The notes: a model not told the origin generated them from the letters alone. A DNA stretch of 64,000 nt from Torreya grandis (GCA_037957365.1 JARHVA010001471.1:1556501-1620500), one strand, 5' to 3'; positions 32,708 through 43,443 are shown, counted from the first letter of the stretch. A program made the numbers and translations.

Positions 32708-34018
32708 CTAATCCCTCTGTAAAGGTGGCACGATCAACTGTACCACACTGTCATCTGTGTGAGAAGAATCAATCTGGAGACTCGACTCCTCTGGTATCCC
32801 AAACTCATCAGGACTAGGCACTCCCAAATCCTGAACATGTGTGTTAGGAACAACAACATGCTCCTCAGCAACTACTGTAGGAATGTACTCACCACCAACC
32901 GCCTCAATATACAAATGAACTGGGTCTGGGGCTGGTGAAGACCGCAAATGCTCTAACTCTATGGTCATCTCAGCCAAATGAAATTGTGACTCCTCATAAG
33001 CCAACTGCGTACTCTCAAGAATCTTAGAAGTCACCTCAAGCTACTGAGTAAGCTCACTCACCTTATCTTCCTTGACCAATAATGCATCATACACTGTGCT
33101 GCCCCACTCCATAAGATAATCTTTGTCGGCTACCAACTGCATATAACCCTATCTCAGAATTTGGATAGCCTCCCATAAAGAGTGGATCTCTGTCAAGGAT
33201 AAATAACTGCCTCCCTGCTCAATGCTAGTAGGAGAACCCCATCCATAAACTGCTAACAACTGACGAGCATCATCAAAGTGCTTACAAGCGATAGCAATGT
33301 CTCACTCACTAACTCTCAGCTGACTAGACACATGGTGGCATTGGCTAGACTGTCTCCTACAATCCTCCTCTGATGCATGGTCCAAAAGAGTAGACTCAAA
33401 ATCACTGATCTCTGGAGTACTACCATCCTTACTCTGTGAATCAACTCCAAAGCTCATATCAACATCCAGAGTATCAAAAGCTATAGCATCACTGACTAAC
33501 TCTTCCGTACCGAGAGAAACGGCCGGTGAAACTAAGTCCTCAAAACTGTCAACTGCATCCTCTTGAGTATCATCTATAATAATCAGATCCTGGGACTCTT
33601 CTTCAATCTCTGTCATAACTGAGAGATCATCAACCCTTAGTGCACTAACATCTGAGCACACCTCTACACTCTGAGTGCAAGCATCGGACTCATCCTCATC
33701 TTCACTATCTCCTATCTCATAATAATCATAATAATCATGGGACATGCTGCGCTCTTGTCTAAGTGATCTGTAGTGGTCTCTTCTTAGCTTAACAAAGCGA
33801 TCAAAAGACAACCTCCCCTGAGCTCGTGGAGTTAATAACTTCCACTCATCCTTTGTTGTCATATACCGTGTGGGTTTGTCTTTGGATGTAGGATATGAAA
33901 ACGATTCATTCAACCTCTTCAAACTTAGTTCCAGCTTCTTCATATTATTGTCCCACTGCCTCTGAGTATATGAAGTCATTATGATACTTTGCTGATTCAA
34001 TCTACCCAAACTACCCAA
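32708..34018 (-). pseudogene. unknown acidic/coiled-coil ORF of element D
   Basis: A single reading frame of 437 codons from 34018 to 32708, broken by three in-frame stops (at 33302, near 33150 and near 33040). The N-terminal part is basic and helical (QRQWDNNMKKLELSLKRL; KLLTPRAQGRLSFDRFVKLR). It is followed by a Tyr/Asp/Glu-rich acidic middle (YYDYYEIGDSEDEDESD) and a C-terminal stretch with heptad-like leucines (LTEIHSLWEAIQIL; SKILESTQLAYEES), then Pro/Val-rich residues. It has no gag major-homology or zinc-knuckle motif that I can see. It may be a divergent gag-like or accessory protein. The function is unknown. Confidence 0.6.
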
Positions 34019-34112
34019 CAGGATGGCAAGACATTAGCTCTGATTTGCCCAAACTATCCAACAGGATGGCAGGAATTTGGCTCTAATATGCCCAACAGGA
34101 TGGCAGGAATTT

Positions 34113-34125
34113 GGCTCTGATACCA
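34113..34125 (-). other. primer-binding site of element D
   Basis: On the minus strand TGGTATCAGAGCC starts 1 base after the 5' LTR and fixes the minus orientation. Confidence 0.85.
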
Positions 34126-34126
34126 C

Positions 34127-35310
34127 TGTAATATCCCCTTCAAATAGGGAATATCTAAACACAAATAGCTCTGAACAAAGATACACTTTTTTCCAAAATA
34201 ATTTCAAATATGAATAAATAACTCATAATATAATCTCTCAATAGCAAATCAAAGATCTTATCACTTGTTCTTCTAGACGATTACACAATTGAGTCTCTGT
34301 CATACAAATAAGATAACATGAAATATTCTGTCTTGAAACCCTGTGCTTTTGCAAATCTAGAGATTGACCCTGAATCTGGAAGTCTCAGCCTGCTATGTTG
34401 AACACACAGTCGTCGGCATCGATCGATATTCTGCTGATGTCAGTCACTGTAGGTCCTTCTCTGCCGATGTCGGTCTTCAGTCGGCCGATGTCGGTCACTG
34501 GGGATCTCTGTCTGCCGAGGTCGGTGTCTGAGCAGATCTGTATGGACTTAGTACGGCCGCCAATTAAGCACAACCTATCTGTTTTCAACCCCTCATAGCT
34601 GAACAACCTGATCTCAAGAATATATGATTCTAATACAGAAGATCTATATCTGTATAACTTATTAGATCAAAAACTAAATAAAGAAATACTTGAAATACTG
34701 TGATAACTTTTGTGTGAAGCTATCTCTCAAATCTGTATACCTCTGTGATAACTTCTGTATGAAGCTATCTCTCAATTTGGCAATAAATCAGCTGATATCT
34801 CACAGCCTCTAAATCGCACACAATGAAGAGTTGACATTCTCCACTGCAATGGAATCCTGGAACCCTTGGCTCAGTCTTCACAGAAGAATTCTTCAAAATC
34901 AGTAATCAATAATCAATGGCTAATCCAAACTCTCTCCCATGAGAAACCCTTATACCCTCCAAAGGTGTGCTTGCTAAAATTAGATTTCCTCAAATTAGAA
35001 CTTGGGTTTCTTAAATTAGAATTCCTCAAATTAGAACTTGGGTCTTAAAATTAGACCAATTCTTAAATTAGAATTAGGGTCTTAAAATTAGACCAACTAA
35101 TTAATAATTAATAATTAATTAGACCAAATAATTAATATTTGATTAAATCAATCAAATATTAATATCTCCCTTAATTCATATCCAAAAAACCTGAACAAAA
35201 AAGCAAGCCCAGCTCCCTCAAGACCCTCTATCCATCCCATCAGCCTACGAAGGTCGCATAATAGGCTAATCATCAAGTCTGTCAATGTCCACGAAAAAGG
35301 GGACATGACA
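34127..35310 (-). repeat. 5' LTR of element D
   Basis: 1184 bp, partner of 31201-32394, with GATGTCGGTC palindromes near 34406-34530. Termini are TGTAATATCC and CATGACA. Confidence 0.9.
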
Positions 35311-35842
35311 TCATGCATCCCCAAACAGAGATTTGTTCTATGAGTATGAACAGGGAGATTTTGGAGTGCTCTATTTAGGGGATGGTATGCCTTGTCAGAT
35401 AGTTGGCGAAGGGAAAGTGCAGCTGAAATTGCAGATTGACAACACGTGGGTGTTGAAAGAGGTCATGCATGTTCCAATTCTGAAGCAAAGTCTGATTTCT
35501 ATAGGAAGGTTGGGAGATGAGGGATGCACAATAACCCTCACAGTGGATTCTTGGAAGGTTACCAAGGGAGCACTTGTTCTAGCAAGAGGTAAGAAAGTAG
35601 ATACTCTTTATCTGTCTACTTGTATTACTGATTCTACTTCTGGTGTAGATTCGAAGATGTGGCCTAATAGGCTTGGTCACATGAATAGGAAGGGAATGGA
35701 AGTTCTTGATCCAAAAGGTATGTGTTCAAATTTGGAAATCATTGATAGAGTTCATTGCAGAAAGAGGAAATTTGATGCTTTTGACAGGAACAAAGAAGCC
35801 TTGGTGTTTATGGAGGAGATGAAGGACATAGATCAGTCATAG
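35311..35842 (+). pseudogene. copia C protease remainder and GAG-pre-integrase
   Basis: Resumes exactly where 31200 left off: after one TCATG is removed the codon frame joins DSGSSFH to ASPNRDLFYEYEQGDFG. It carries the copia protease tail and VMHVPILKQSLISIGRL, then MWPNRLGHMNRKGMEVL, the pre-integrase motif. It ends in a TAG at 35840. The catalytic integrase core is absent: after a Cys/Lys/Arg-rich stretch (RVHCRKRKFDAF) the frame passes to unrelated sequence. The exact rejoining of the frame supports the call for element D. Confidence 0.8.
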
Positions 35843-35934
35843 GGGCTGAATAAATCTGAGCAGGGCAGCATGGATAGAGGTTTGATCCAAGAAGAGCTCA
35901 CGGATGAAAATTTCATCACTTACAGGAACACACA

Positions 35935-36180
35935 GACATCGATGTCGGTAGCTTGGCACCGACGTCAGTCATCCAGATACCGACATCGGTCATGTGCAGA
36001 CTAGCAGGGTCGGTAGGTCGGGCAAGAGAAGTCTGACGTCGGTCATAAGGACTGACATCGACAGGAGGGACACCAGCGTCGGCCAGGGAAACGACGTCGG
36101 TAGTCAGGGTCAGTGCAGGGAACCGACATCGGTTGGGAGCAGACTGGGAGATGGCCGATATCAGTCACTGAAACGGATGT
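35935..36180. repeat. cluster of CCGACRTCGG palindromes
   Basis: About nine variants of GACRTCGGTC or its complement within 245 bp, for example at 35958, 35980, 36031, 36091 and 36122. The same word is concentrated in the LTRs of copia C and of the unrelated element D. GACGTC is the C-box core bound by plant bZIP factors, so an enhancer role is conceivable. Confidence 0.6.
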
Positions 36181-36834
36181 TGGGTGAATCAATAAGTCTC
36201 AAACACCCATGTGGAGGTCAGGAAAGGTATGTGAACCTCATATTCGTTGTTCACCTTCTTTATATTGCTTACTGATAGTCATGAACTAGGAAGATGGAAG
36301 AAGCAATGCAGGTAGAATCTAGAAACAGTGGGAGCTTGGCATGGATGAGGAGTGTGAGTCCTTGGAGAACCAAACAGGTATTTGTTGGTAGTGTTGTCAG
36401 CTGGAAGGAAGCACTGGATAGAGGGATGGATTCCCGTTTTAGAGAAGAGAGTGGATGGACACATGAGACAGAAGGCTATGGTATATGGTCTTGATTATGC
36501 TGTAGAACAATAGAGGTTTGACCATTGTATTTTATCTTTACCAGGTTGGATAATATTAGCTACATTATCCTATTACTGTATTGTGTTACTTATTTCAGGG
36601 TTTCATATACAAGGAGTTTTCTGAGCTAAGGGTAGAGTTGGTTCAGAAGTGTGTCATGGAGAATTTAGGAGCAACAAAATTCTTGTGGCATAAGAGACAG
36701 GTATAGCATCACAAGTTTGCGTGATGGTTGGTCTTCAAGAGTGACATTAAAGAGGGATACAGAGCCTAAGGAACAAAATAGATGGTGTACAGGTACAGGT
36801 ACAAGTTGTAGCTATTTATCTCCAAGTGGGAGAT
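36181..36834. other. 3' interior of copia C
   Basis: Occupies the place of integrase, reverse transcriptase and RNase H but shows none of their motifs. It ends at AAGTGGGAGATTG before the 3' LTR. Confidence 0.4.
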
Positions 36835-37601
36835 TGTTAAGGTGTGGAGCTAAAAGCTTCAACTGTTTGCAGACACAAGAAGAGGATGCTGAAGAACCAA
36901 AAGCCTCGGCATCGGCAGTATGACCGACGTCGGTCAGATGTAGTGGAGAAGGAGACCGGTGATGGCAGGGAGTTAGCCGATGTCGGTAGCGCCAGACAAG
37001 CAGGTACCGGTGTCGGTCACCTATGTATTTCCAAAACTGCTGTTGACGAACAGTCAGTTAAATGAAGTGAGTGTTTCCTGTCAAATGACTAATTATAGTC
37101 ACGAGCTGCGTGTCTAATTATTGTAACTAGAGTTCTATTTTTGTAAGCATGGGATCCTATTTAAAGACCCATAAGGCATGTATTGTAATGATTAAGAAGG
37201 CAAGTAAAAGCATTGAAGCAAGGTCAAGGAGATCTACAGGTGTAAGGTCAAGGAGATCAGCTGAAGCATTCAAGGAGGGATAATAACTCAGGTTATAAAG
37301 TTGTTGTGTTGATCAAGAGCGAGAGGGAAGAAGGTATTGAGGTGTGGCAAGCCTTTGAGGTGGAGGAAGAAGTGGCATCTTCCTTATTGTATTTTCTTCT
37401 AGTAATATTTAATACAAAGAGTGTGTATTGTCTCTCAAATTCTTTGTTGTCTCAAGTTTCTAGTTAATTTATCATTCTGGTATAATTAAGTGTTTAACTG
37501 CTTATAAGAAAGTAATCAATTGTGCTTCCATTGGATAAGGGGTCACCTAACAGTTGGTATCAGAGAATATTGATTGTTGTAGGTTGTTTTCTCCCCTAAC
37601 A
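36835..37601 (+). repeat. 3' LTR of copia C
   Basis: 767 bp, TGTTAAGG...CCCCTAACA. It keeps more CG-containing GACGTC motifs than the 5' LTR (near 36903-37020), plus TATTTAAA at 37159. Confidence 0.85.
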
Positions 37602-37900
37602 CCAACCCATATGCCAGCTCTTCTAACTACTCTTGGGATTTCATCACCAAGCTGCCAAATGAAACATATAAAGCTGTCTAGCCATTCTAGGTAGCATTTC
37701 CTTCCAATTCCTCAAAAAATGTTGGCGAGAACGTAGTCCCCTTTATCTGACATTTGTGATTCATGTAACACCGATTTGTAGACAAGGTTAGATTCATGCC
37801 ATTCACAGTAAAAGGATATCAGATCGGTTGGCCATATATTTGGTATATACAATATAGTATTGCTGCAATGACAAATTTGATCATGATCTTATTTAAACTT

Positions 37901-37912
37901 GCTTTGATACCA
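37901..37912 (-). other. primer-binding site of copia A
   Basis: Minus-strand TGGTATCAAAGC directly abuts the 5' LTR at 37913 and defines the minus orientation of copia A. Confidence 0.85.
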
Positions 37913-38254
37913 TGTTAGTTTTATGATCAGATTTGAAACAATCAAAAAATGCAACACAATGAACAATGAACACAACAATATACCCTGGGAAAACCCTCCA
38001 ACTTAAAGGGAAAAAACCCAGCAACAATATATCTCTTATATATTGAATAATAAGAACAACAATCTGATTTACAATGAATTATCTTTCTTATTCTTCTTGA
38101 ACAATGAGAAATCACTCTATGTATATACAAGTGAGAGGAAAGAGACGCATCTCTTCAATTTCCCTGTCGGCCTCCACCAAACAAATTATGTCTTAAATAA
38201 TACAATAAGTTGGGCTGGAAGTGGGAGCCTGATGCTACTCCTTCAACATCAACA
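37913..38254 (-). repeat. 5' LTR of copia A
   Basis: 342 bp, partner of 25445-25796, with the same termini TGTTAG...CAACA. Confidence 0.9.
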
Positions 38255-38259
38255 GAAAT

Positions 38260-38484
38260 AGATGAAATGTTTGAGGTGGAGTGTAAATCAAGTTTAGTGG
38301 GAGTCGCAACTGGAGGGCCAAATATGACTGTACAGTCCACCATGGGAGAGGATCGAGCATAATGTGTAATGTGAACATTGAATGTGTATAAGAGCTTACC
38401 CACAGTAAATAGACATTAAATTATTGATTAGCATTAAAGTAAACGTGTTTCTTGGCCATTTTTCTTGATCAGGATTTATATTTA
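38260..38484 (-). mobile_element. Penelope-like copy 2, middle part (piece 2 of 3)
   Basis: Continues at copy 1 position 3347 (AGATGAAATG) right after copia A and runs to about copy 1 position 3570. Gypsy B cuts it at 38485. Confidence 0.8.
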
Positions 38485-40468
38485 TGTTGTCCCCGAAAAT
38501 AGACTTCTCATTTTTGGGACAACATATGAACTATTTTGGCCCTGCAGGACCAAAATTATCTCTCCCCTTCTCAAAATTTATTCTGAGCTTTTAAATTCCT
38601 CATTTTTCAAGCTTTTCCAAAAATCTACGAACTCTACAGATATGTTTCTACAGACTCAACATGCTTGAAATTAGCAGGTTCAACAGGTTCAAAGGCTTCT
38701 GCAGGCGAGTTCAATCAAAAGAACAAGTTTCCAACACTTAGTCATTTTTAGGACTGTTTCAATGACTTGGTTCAATCAAAAATGTCCATCGGCAAGCTTC
38801 AAAGAACAAGGCTTGAACTATTGCACCATTGAACCTTGAACCATTTTGGTTCAACGATTCAACGGGTTGAATGACCAATTGGTTCAACGTGCTTGGTGCA
38901 AAAGATCAAAAATAGTTAGCCAAATAATGAAGAATGAAGCAATTGAACCTTAAACCGAAAGAGTTCAAATTTTAATGGTTCATAGGTTCAAAGGTTCAAA
39001 GGTAGCCTCAATCAAGGAAAAAAGCAGCAAACAGGTGGTTCAACGGATGGTTCAACTAAGGAGCGGGGAAGTGATTGAACCAGGAAGCAATGGAACAAAA
39101 GAGGTAGATTGAACCAATGAACCAATGAACTTTCATAGGTTCATGGGTTCAAGGTTCAACATGGTTCAAGTAGCTAGTGACCATTGACGGTCTCGCGGAC
39201 ATCAAATTTAAAGTAAGGGAATATCTGTGGAAATTCAAATAAAGCACAAAATTTAAAGGAAGAATCAAGCAACTGACTGAAAAGAGAGCCCGAAGACTCA
39301 AATTGCTATAGGGGAGAGAAGATCAATGCAAAGGATCAGAAATATCTTCAAGAGAGTTATTTCCAGTAGGTGAAACAATGGATCAAGTAGACTTACACTT
39401 CTGAGCACACAAAATTAAGGACGCAAGCCTGTTTTTCTTCCATAAAGTAATGGTGAATTAGACAGTGGCGTAGATATCTGAAAAAGGACCAGACAATCCA
39501 TACTAAGAAGAGACGTATTAGAGGAGTGGACACGCCATACTTATGGCAATACATTGTTACCAGCATGGTCCCTCTAGACAAAAACTTAAGGCACATTGAA
39601 GATGTTGACTGCAGTATGGGCCGTCCCATGGGAAAGAATGCCAAGCCTTGCGTAGTTGCTATAAGGTTGTAACTTCTCTCATTAGTAGAGGAGACTTTTC
39701 ATTTTTATGAGAGTGAAACTCTGCCCAATTGAAAGAAGAATACTGAGACTTTGAGCTCAGATTGTAATTTCATTTCATTTTATCTGAATGAGAAAGCAAG
39801 TTGTTTGCAGACTTTGTGTTGTTTTGGCTTGTATCATTTTAGGAGATTATTCTTATGTTTGTCTTCTGAATGTGTTCTTGTTTATTTAATTTGACAAATA
39901 GAATTAGTGAAAGTAATAAGGAAGGTATCCTAAAGCCAACTGTGGGAAGACTTTATGCTTTCACAATTGTTTTTAGTGTGTGTTTTTCTTTTATTTCTGT
40001 GTTGAGGACTTTGGGACAACTTTGTGCCCCCATTATCCTTTGTGTTATACTCTTTGGGCAGTTGAGGTGGAAACTTTGTGTTATGTTTCATCCTGCTAGT
40101 TATTGTGCCCTTTTGTTACCAGTTAATTTTACTACCTGAAAGAAACTCATGTTTTTTCCTGCAAGAACACTTCTGAAAGAAGAGAAGTGCCTTCAATGTT
40201 TCCACCAGGATTTTCTCCTCTATTTGTTAACATCATCTCTGAAAGAAGAGAGATGGATGTTGTATCCTACCCCTGAGTGTTATTTTTTGCTTATTTGTAT
40301 AGTATGTATCTCCTGCGTATTTATAGGGAACCTCTCCTCAATGAGAGGAGAGATTAGTCCCCTTTTGATGTGGTAAACCTACACATTTGGCTGACCAATC
40401 TTCCTGCTGTGGTTGATCAGACCTATTTTTTTTATCAATACGCTGATTGACAAAATATTCACCCAATA
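38485..40468 (+). repeat. 5' LTR of gypsy B
   Basis: 1984 bp, TGTTGTCCCC...CACCCAATA (the partner ends CAACA). It opens with a near-palindrome, TGTTGTCCCC with GGGACAACA about 25 bases later. It contains the GGTTCAA cluster and a TATTTATAGG near 40318 that could be a TATA box. Confidence 0.85.
38670..39180. repeat. GGTTCAA/TTGAACC motif cluster in LTR
   Basis: By my count about twenty GGTTCA or TGAACC words in roughly 510 bp, on both strands and irregularly spaced. The right LTR has the same cluster (about 46725-47200). The word resembles part of the Pol III B-box but lacks the full consensus. Confidence 0.6.
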
Positions 40469-40473
40469 GTCTT

Positions 40474-40491
40474 TGGCAACTCTGCTGGGGA
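40474..40491 (+). other. probable primer-binding site of gypsy B
   Basis: TGGCAACTCTGCTGGGGA begins 5 bases after the LTR. It resembles the TGGCGACTCYGCTGGGGA box of some plant gypsy elements. tRNA identity was not assigned. Confidence 0.5.
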
Positions 40492-40604
40492 AGGACAAGC
40501 AGTTTGAAGCCTCAAGCTTCAAATTGAAGTAAGACCAGTATTTTTCCATTTTTGTTTCACAATTTAACAACTCCACGTTATACTAGAAGCCAAGAAGTCT
40601 CAAG

Positions 40605-41930
40605 GTGTTGTTGACCCTGCTTTTGAGTTGGTGTAGCAGAGCAATTTTGAGTTGTTTCCTCCACAACCTCACCTTCAACGAACTAAGAGTCTTCCCCCTA
40701 GCCCTACTAGGTCACCAACACAAGGCAAAGCTTCTTTTTATGCTACTAGCAGAGCTTTGCCTATCCATTCTCCACCCAGATTTGTGATCCCACTTTTGCA
40801 TAATCAAATCATGGCTCAAGGCCCCTGGCGTAACTCATTTGGCCCACTCAATTTGACTCCACCCCTGCATGAACTTCCATGCAGCTCAAGAAATAATTTC
40901 CCCAAATTCTTTGGGGATGGGAAAGTTCACTCTGATGAACATATTTCGGCCTTTAGCATAGCTTGTGGCGTAATAGGAGTGGAATTTGAAGACATAGCAA
41001 TCAGGCTATTCGTGGAGACACTACAAGGTGCTACTGTAGACTAGTTTTACCATCTACAAGCTAGATTAGTGACTGACTGAGACACACTCAGATAAATTTG
41101 AAGCCAAGTTCAAGCCTACAGAAGATGTGCATGCCTTGCTGGCCCAGGTCACATAGATGAAGAAGGAGCCCCATGAACCTATGAGGGACTTCATTTCTAG
41201 GTTCAACAAACTGAGGCATAGGATTGCCATGGTCGCCCAGCTAACACCTCAGAATCTTAAGTGTTTCTTCATCAACTCACAACTGCCTGAAGTGAGTTTC
41301 TTGCTGAGATGGGCTAGACACATAGACCTTGCTGCTGCTCAAGACTTGGCTACTGAGGTAGAAGATGACCTTATCTTGGTTGGAAAGATAAGAAGAGATC
41401 CAAATAGAGGTAAATCTTCTCCTTCCTCTGAATACTCCCCTTCAATCACCATTGACACAATGGTACAAAAGCTAGAAAATGAAGTGCTAGCTCTTAGAAA
41501 GCAAATGGCACAAGAGATGTCATCTGCACTTGCATACATAGATATGCCCAAGAGGACATTTCAGAATCAAGCATGCCAAGGCAATGCTACCAGGAATCAA
41601 GGACAACAAAATCACCTTCCTCCTCGACAGAGGAACCTCGCCCTTAAAGCACCTCCAACCAACTCAACAGTTGGATATCTCGAAGCTAAATCAGATATCT
41701 CTTTCTAGCCCGAGTTAAATCCTAAAGATGATGCTAATCTCTTCACTGAGGAAGAAGAAGAATTAGCTGGTGACTCCCATATTAGTTTCTTAAACTATCA
41801 AGATGAACCTAGAAGTGAAGGCAATGTAGCTGAGGGGTCATATGTTGTATTCACCTGGTCCAAGAATCAATCAACTCAACAAGTTGATAAAGAGAAGATA
41901 GAGGGGTAACCTCAACCAACAGTTTCAATT
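40605..41930 (+). pseudogene. gag of gypsy B
   Basis: Two main pieces. 40652-41044 leads into FPKFFGDGKVHSDEHISAF and IRLFVETLQGATVD, the N-terminal capsid motif. After a disturbed stretch, 41157-41708 (183 residues) gives PMRDFISRFNKL, a helical region, and VQKLENEVLALRKQMAQEM (a short coiled coil), ending in a Gln/Asn-rich basic tail. A same-frame acidic segment follows to about 41908. No CCHC knuckle was found. Gag forms the particle. It carries several stops and is non-functional. Confidence 0.65.
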
Positions 41931-42242
41931 GCTAAGCATCGGACCACTCAGCCCTTCTAGCCAAAGGACCTGGTGACTGCTATAAAAGTAAGCACCCCAA
42001 ATATTTTTACACCTTCAACTTCAAATTTGTAGTCCAATTCTCCCCCTCCCAAAATTCAAAAGGATGAACTCCCATCCTCTGTACCTAGTTCATTTCCAAC
42101 ATTTGATATCATCGACCATATAAAGAAAACCAAAATTCAAATGTCTAAATTTGAAATTTTGCAGTCCCATCTTGAGCAATTAAACAAACTGGTTCAATGT
42201 GTTAAAAACTAGAACGTCCCTGTTGAACAAGCAATTTCCAAA

Positions 42243-42956
42243 GTGACACATGATCCCCCCAAAAATGCACCCACCAGGAACAATCTTGTCATTTCCCCTC
42301 CTGTTACTCTTAGTAGGACTGAACCTTTCTATGTCTCATTGCTAATAAATGGATGTCAGTTAAACAATTGCATCATTGATTCTAGAGCTTTAGACAATGT
42401 CATGCCTGCTAAAGTGGCTGAATCCCTTGACCTCACATTGACCAAGACTTTTGGTAGATGCTTCTCCATGGAGAACAAGCAAGTACCTCTGCTGGAACAA
42501 ATTAAAGATGCCCAATTTGCATTTGCAGCATTCCCAGACAAAAGAATCAAGATGACTGTCTTGGTAGCCGACGTCCCAGCATCATATGGCATCCTTCTTG
42601 GGTAGAATTTTTTTAGGGATGTTGGTGGTGAATTGAGTATGGACTTATCTAAGGCAAGGATTCCAGTCAAAGGTGTTATGAAGAGGTTTCTCCCTGAGAA
42701 GGAAGTAAAATATGTTGTTACCCAGATCTCGACACCTGAAGCTCAAATTCTATTTGAGTTTTCAAGCATGGGTAACTACTTTCTGTCCACGAATGAAGTT
42801 CATGAGGCATCTGATGAAGCTCCTACAAGTGACAACCTAGAAATACATTCAGCTAAAACAATAGAAGAATTGGCAGAGCGCAATGCAAGTGTGGAAGAAT
42901 CTCCTCCTCCAAATGGAGAAGAATCCAAAGGAAAATCTATATTAAATGAGGTATGA
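42243..42956 (+). pseudogene. protease region of gypsy B
   Basis: The retropepsin-like segment (42243-42605) contains FYVSLLINGCQLNNCIIDS, with the catalytic Asp at 42378-42380, but the usual DSG is DSR (AGA for Gly). It ends with GILLG, the conserved C-terminal motif. After a TAG and in another frame, 42633-42956 gives an acidic linker rich in Glu and Ser that leads, across a TGA, in frame into the RNase H-like domain. It would have matured the polyprotein. The DSR change should inactivate it. Confidence 0.65.
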
Positions 42957-43443
42957 ATTCTTGAATTTGATGGCAGCTCCTCCTCCATTGGTTTAGGAGC
43001 TAGGGTTGTGTTGATATCTCCTCAAGTAGATATTTTTCCTTCATCCTACAAGTTGCAGTTCAGCAACATAAATAATACAGCTGAATATGAATCTCTATTG
43101 CTTGGATTAAGGGCTGCTTGAGAAAAAGGCATCAAGCTCCTTCATGCCAAAAGAGATGCTGAACTAGTGGTTTGTCAGGTGAGAAACCTATACCAAACCA
43201 AGAACGAAAGATTGTGACATTACATCAATCTAGTCTGGGACCAAATTGAAAGCTTTGATGCTTTCAACATCTCTGCCATTCTTATAGAATTCAATGACCG
43301 AGCTGATGCATTGGCTGTTTCAGCTACTCTCTTGGTCCCCCACCCAGGCTTCAAAGGAGACAAGTACACTATTGAGCTAGTCTTTAGACCAAGTGTACAT
43401 GATAATGCTAGTCATTGGCAAGTGTTCAACAATGACAATTAAA
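42957..43443 (+). pseudogene. RNase H-like domain upstream of reverse transcriptase (archaeal-type pattern)
   Basis: One frame with two internal stops shows the RVT_3/archaeal-type RNase H pattern: EFDGSSSSIGLGARVVL (first Asp), NNTAEYESLLLGLRAA (Glu), HAKRDAELVVCQV (second Asp) and EFNDRADALAVSA (last Asp). All four catalytic positions remain. It lies between the protease and the reverse transcriptase, whereas the usual gypsy RNase H follows the reverse transcriptase and is also present here (44580-44900). Additional archaeal-type RNases H are known in plant Tat elements, where I recall them downstream of the first RNase H. Its location here is therefore worth notice. It probably degrades template RNA. 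Confidence 0.7.

Larger units (their letters stand above)
31201..35310 (-). mobile_element. LARD-like LTR element D with a single unknown ORF
   Basis: Element inside the protease of copia C, with a perfect TSD TCATG (31196-31200 and 35311-35315). LTRs are 31201-32394 (3') and 34127-35310 (5'). A primer-binding site on the minus strand (TGGTATCAGAGCC near 34113-34125) abuts the 5' LTR, and a GGAGGGGCGGAT polypurine tract precedes the 3' LTR. The 1.7-kb interior has one long, decayed ORF and no retroviral enzymes. The GGGGACAAGCAATTTCTGGA-type approach to the polypurine tract resembles plant Ty3/gypsy elements. The LTRs differ at few positions, so this is the youngest insertion of the nest. Confidence 0.9.
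29469..37601 (+). mobile_element. copia element C, non-autonomous, nested in copia A
   Basis: Plus-strand Ty1/copia element with LTRs 29469-30239 and 36835-37601, a primer-binding site (30242-30253) and a polypurine tract AAGTGGGAGAT before the 3' LTR. Its frame runs gag, protease, then GAG-pre-integrase, where it stops; integrase, reverse transcriptase and RNase H are missing and a GC-richer repeat region takes their place. Element D (31201-35310) interrupts the protease. Without D it is about 4.0 kb. No TSD is visible (CTAAA on the left, CCAAC on the right), so one side may have been altered after insertion. Confidence 0.8.
25445..38254 (-). mobile_element. copia element A carrying a PPR pseudogene and a nested copia
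   Basis: Minus-strand Ty1/copia element inserted in Penelope copy 2. LTRs lie at 25445-25796 (3') and 37913-38254 (5'). Flanking TAAAT (25440-25444) and GAAAT (38255-38259) form a 5-bp TSD with one mismatch. A primer-binding site (minus TGGTATCAAAGC, 37901-37912) abuts the 5' LTR. In element order the interior holds about 300 unassigned bases, the nested copia C (29469-37601), about 400 bases, a PPR pseudogene, about 0.9 kb with two LTR-start-like junctions, a piece of integrase, and a six-unit hairpin repeat before the 3' LTR. Gag, protease, reverse transcriptase and RNase H were not found. The LTRs look nearly identical apart from a 10-bp indel and a few substitutions, so the insertion seems fairly young. 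Confidence 0.85.

Noticed and set aside
31950..35048. Identical 60-codon frames at 31950 and 34866 as a duplicated gene
   Set aside because: They are the two LTRs of element D. The KLDFLKLE-type repeats come from AATTAG-rich noncoding sequence.
38670..39180. tRNA-like Pol III B-boxes
   Set aside because: GGTTCAA words lack the full GGTTCGANTCC consensus and no A-box or cloverleaf is evident.
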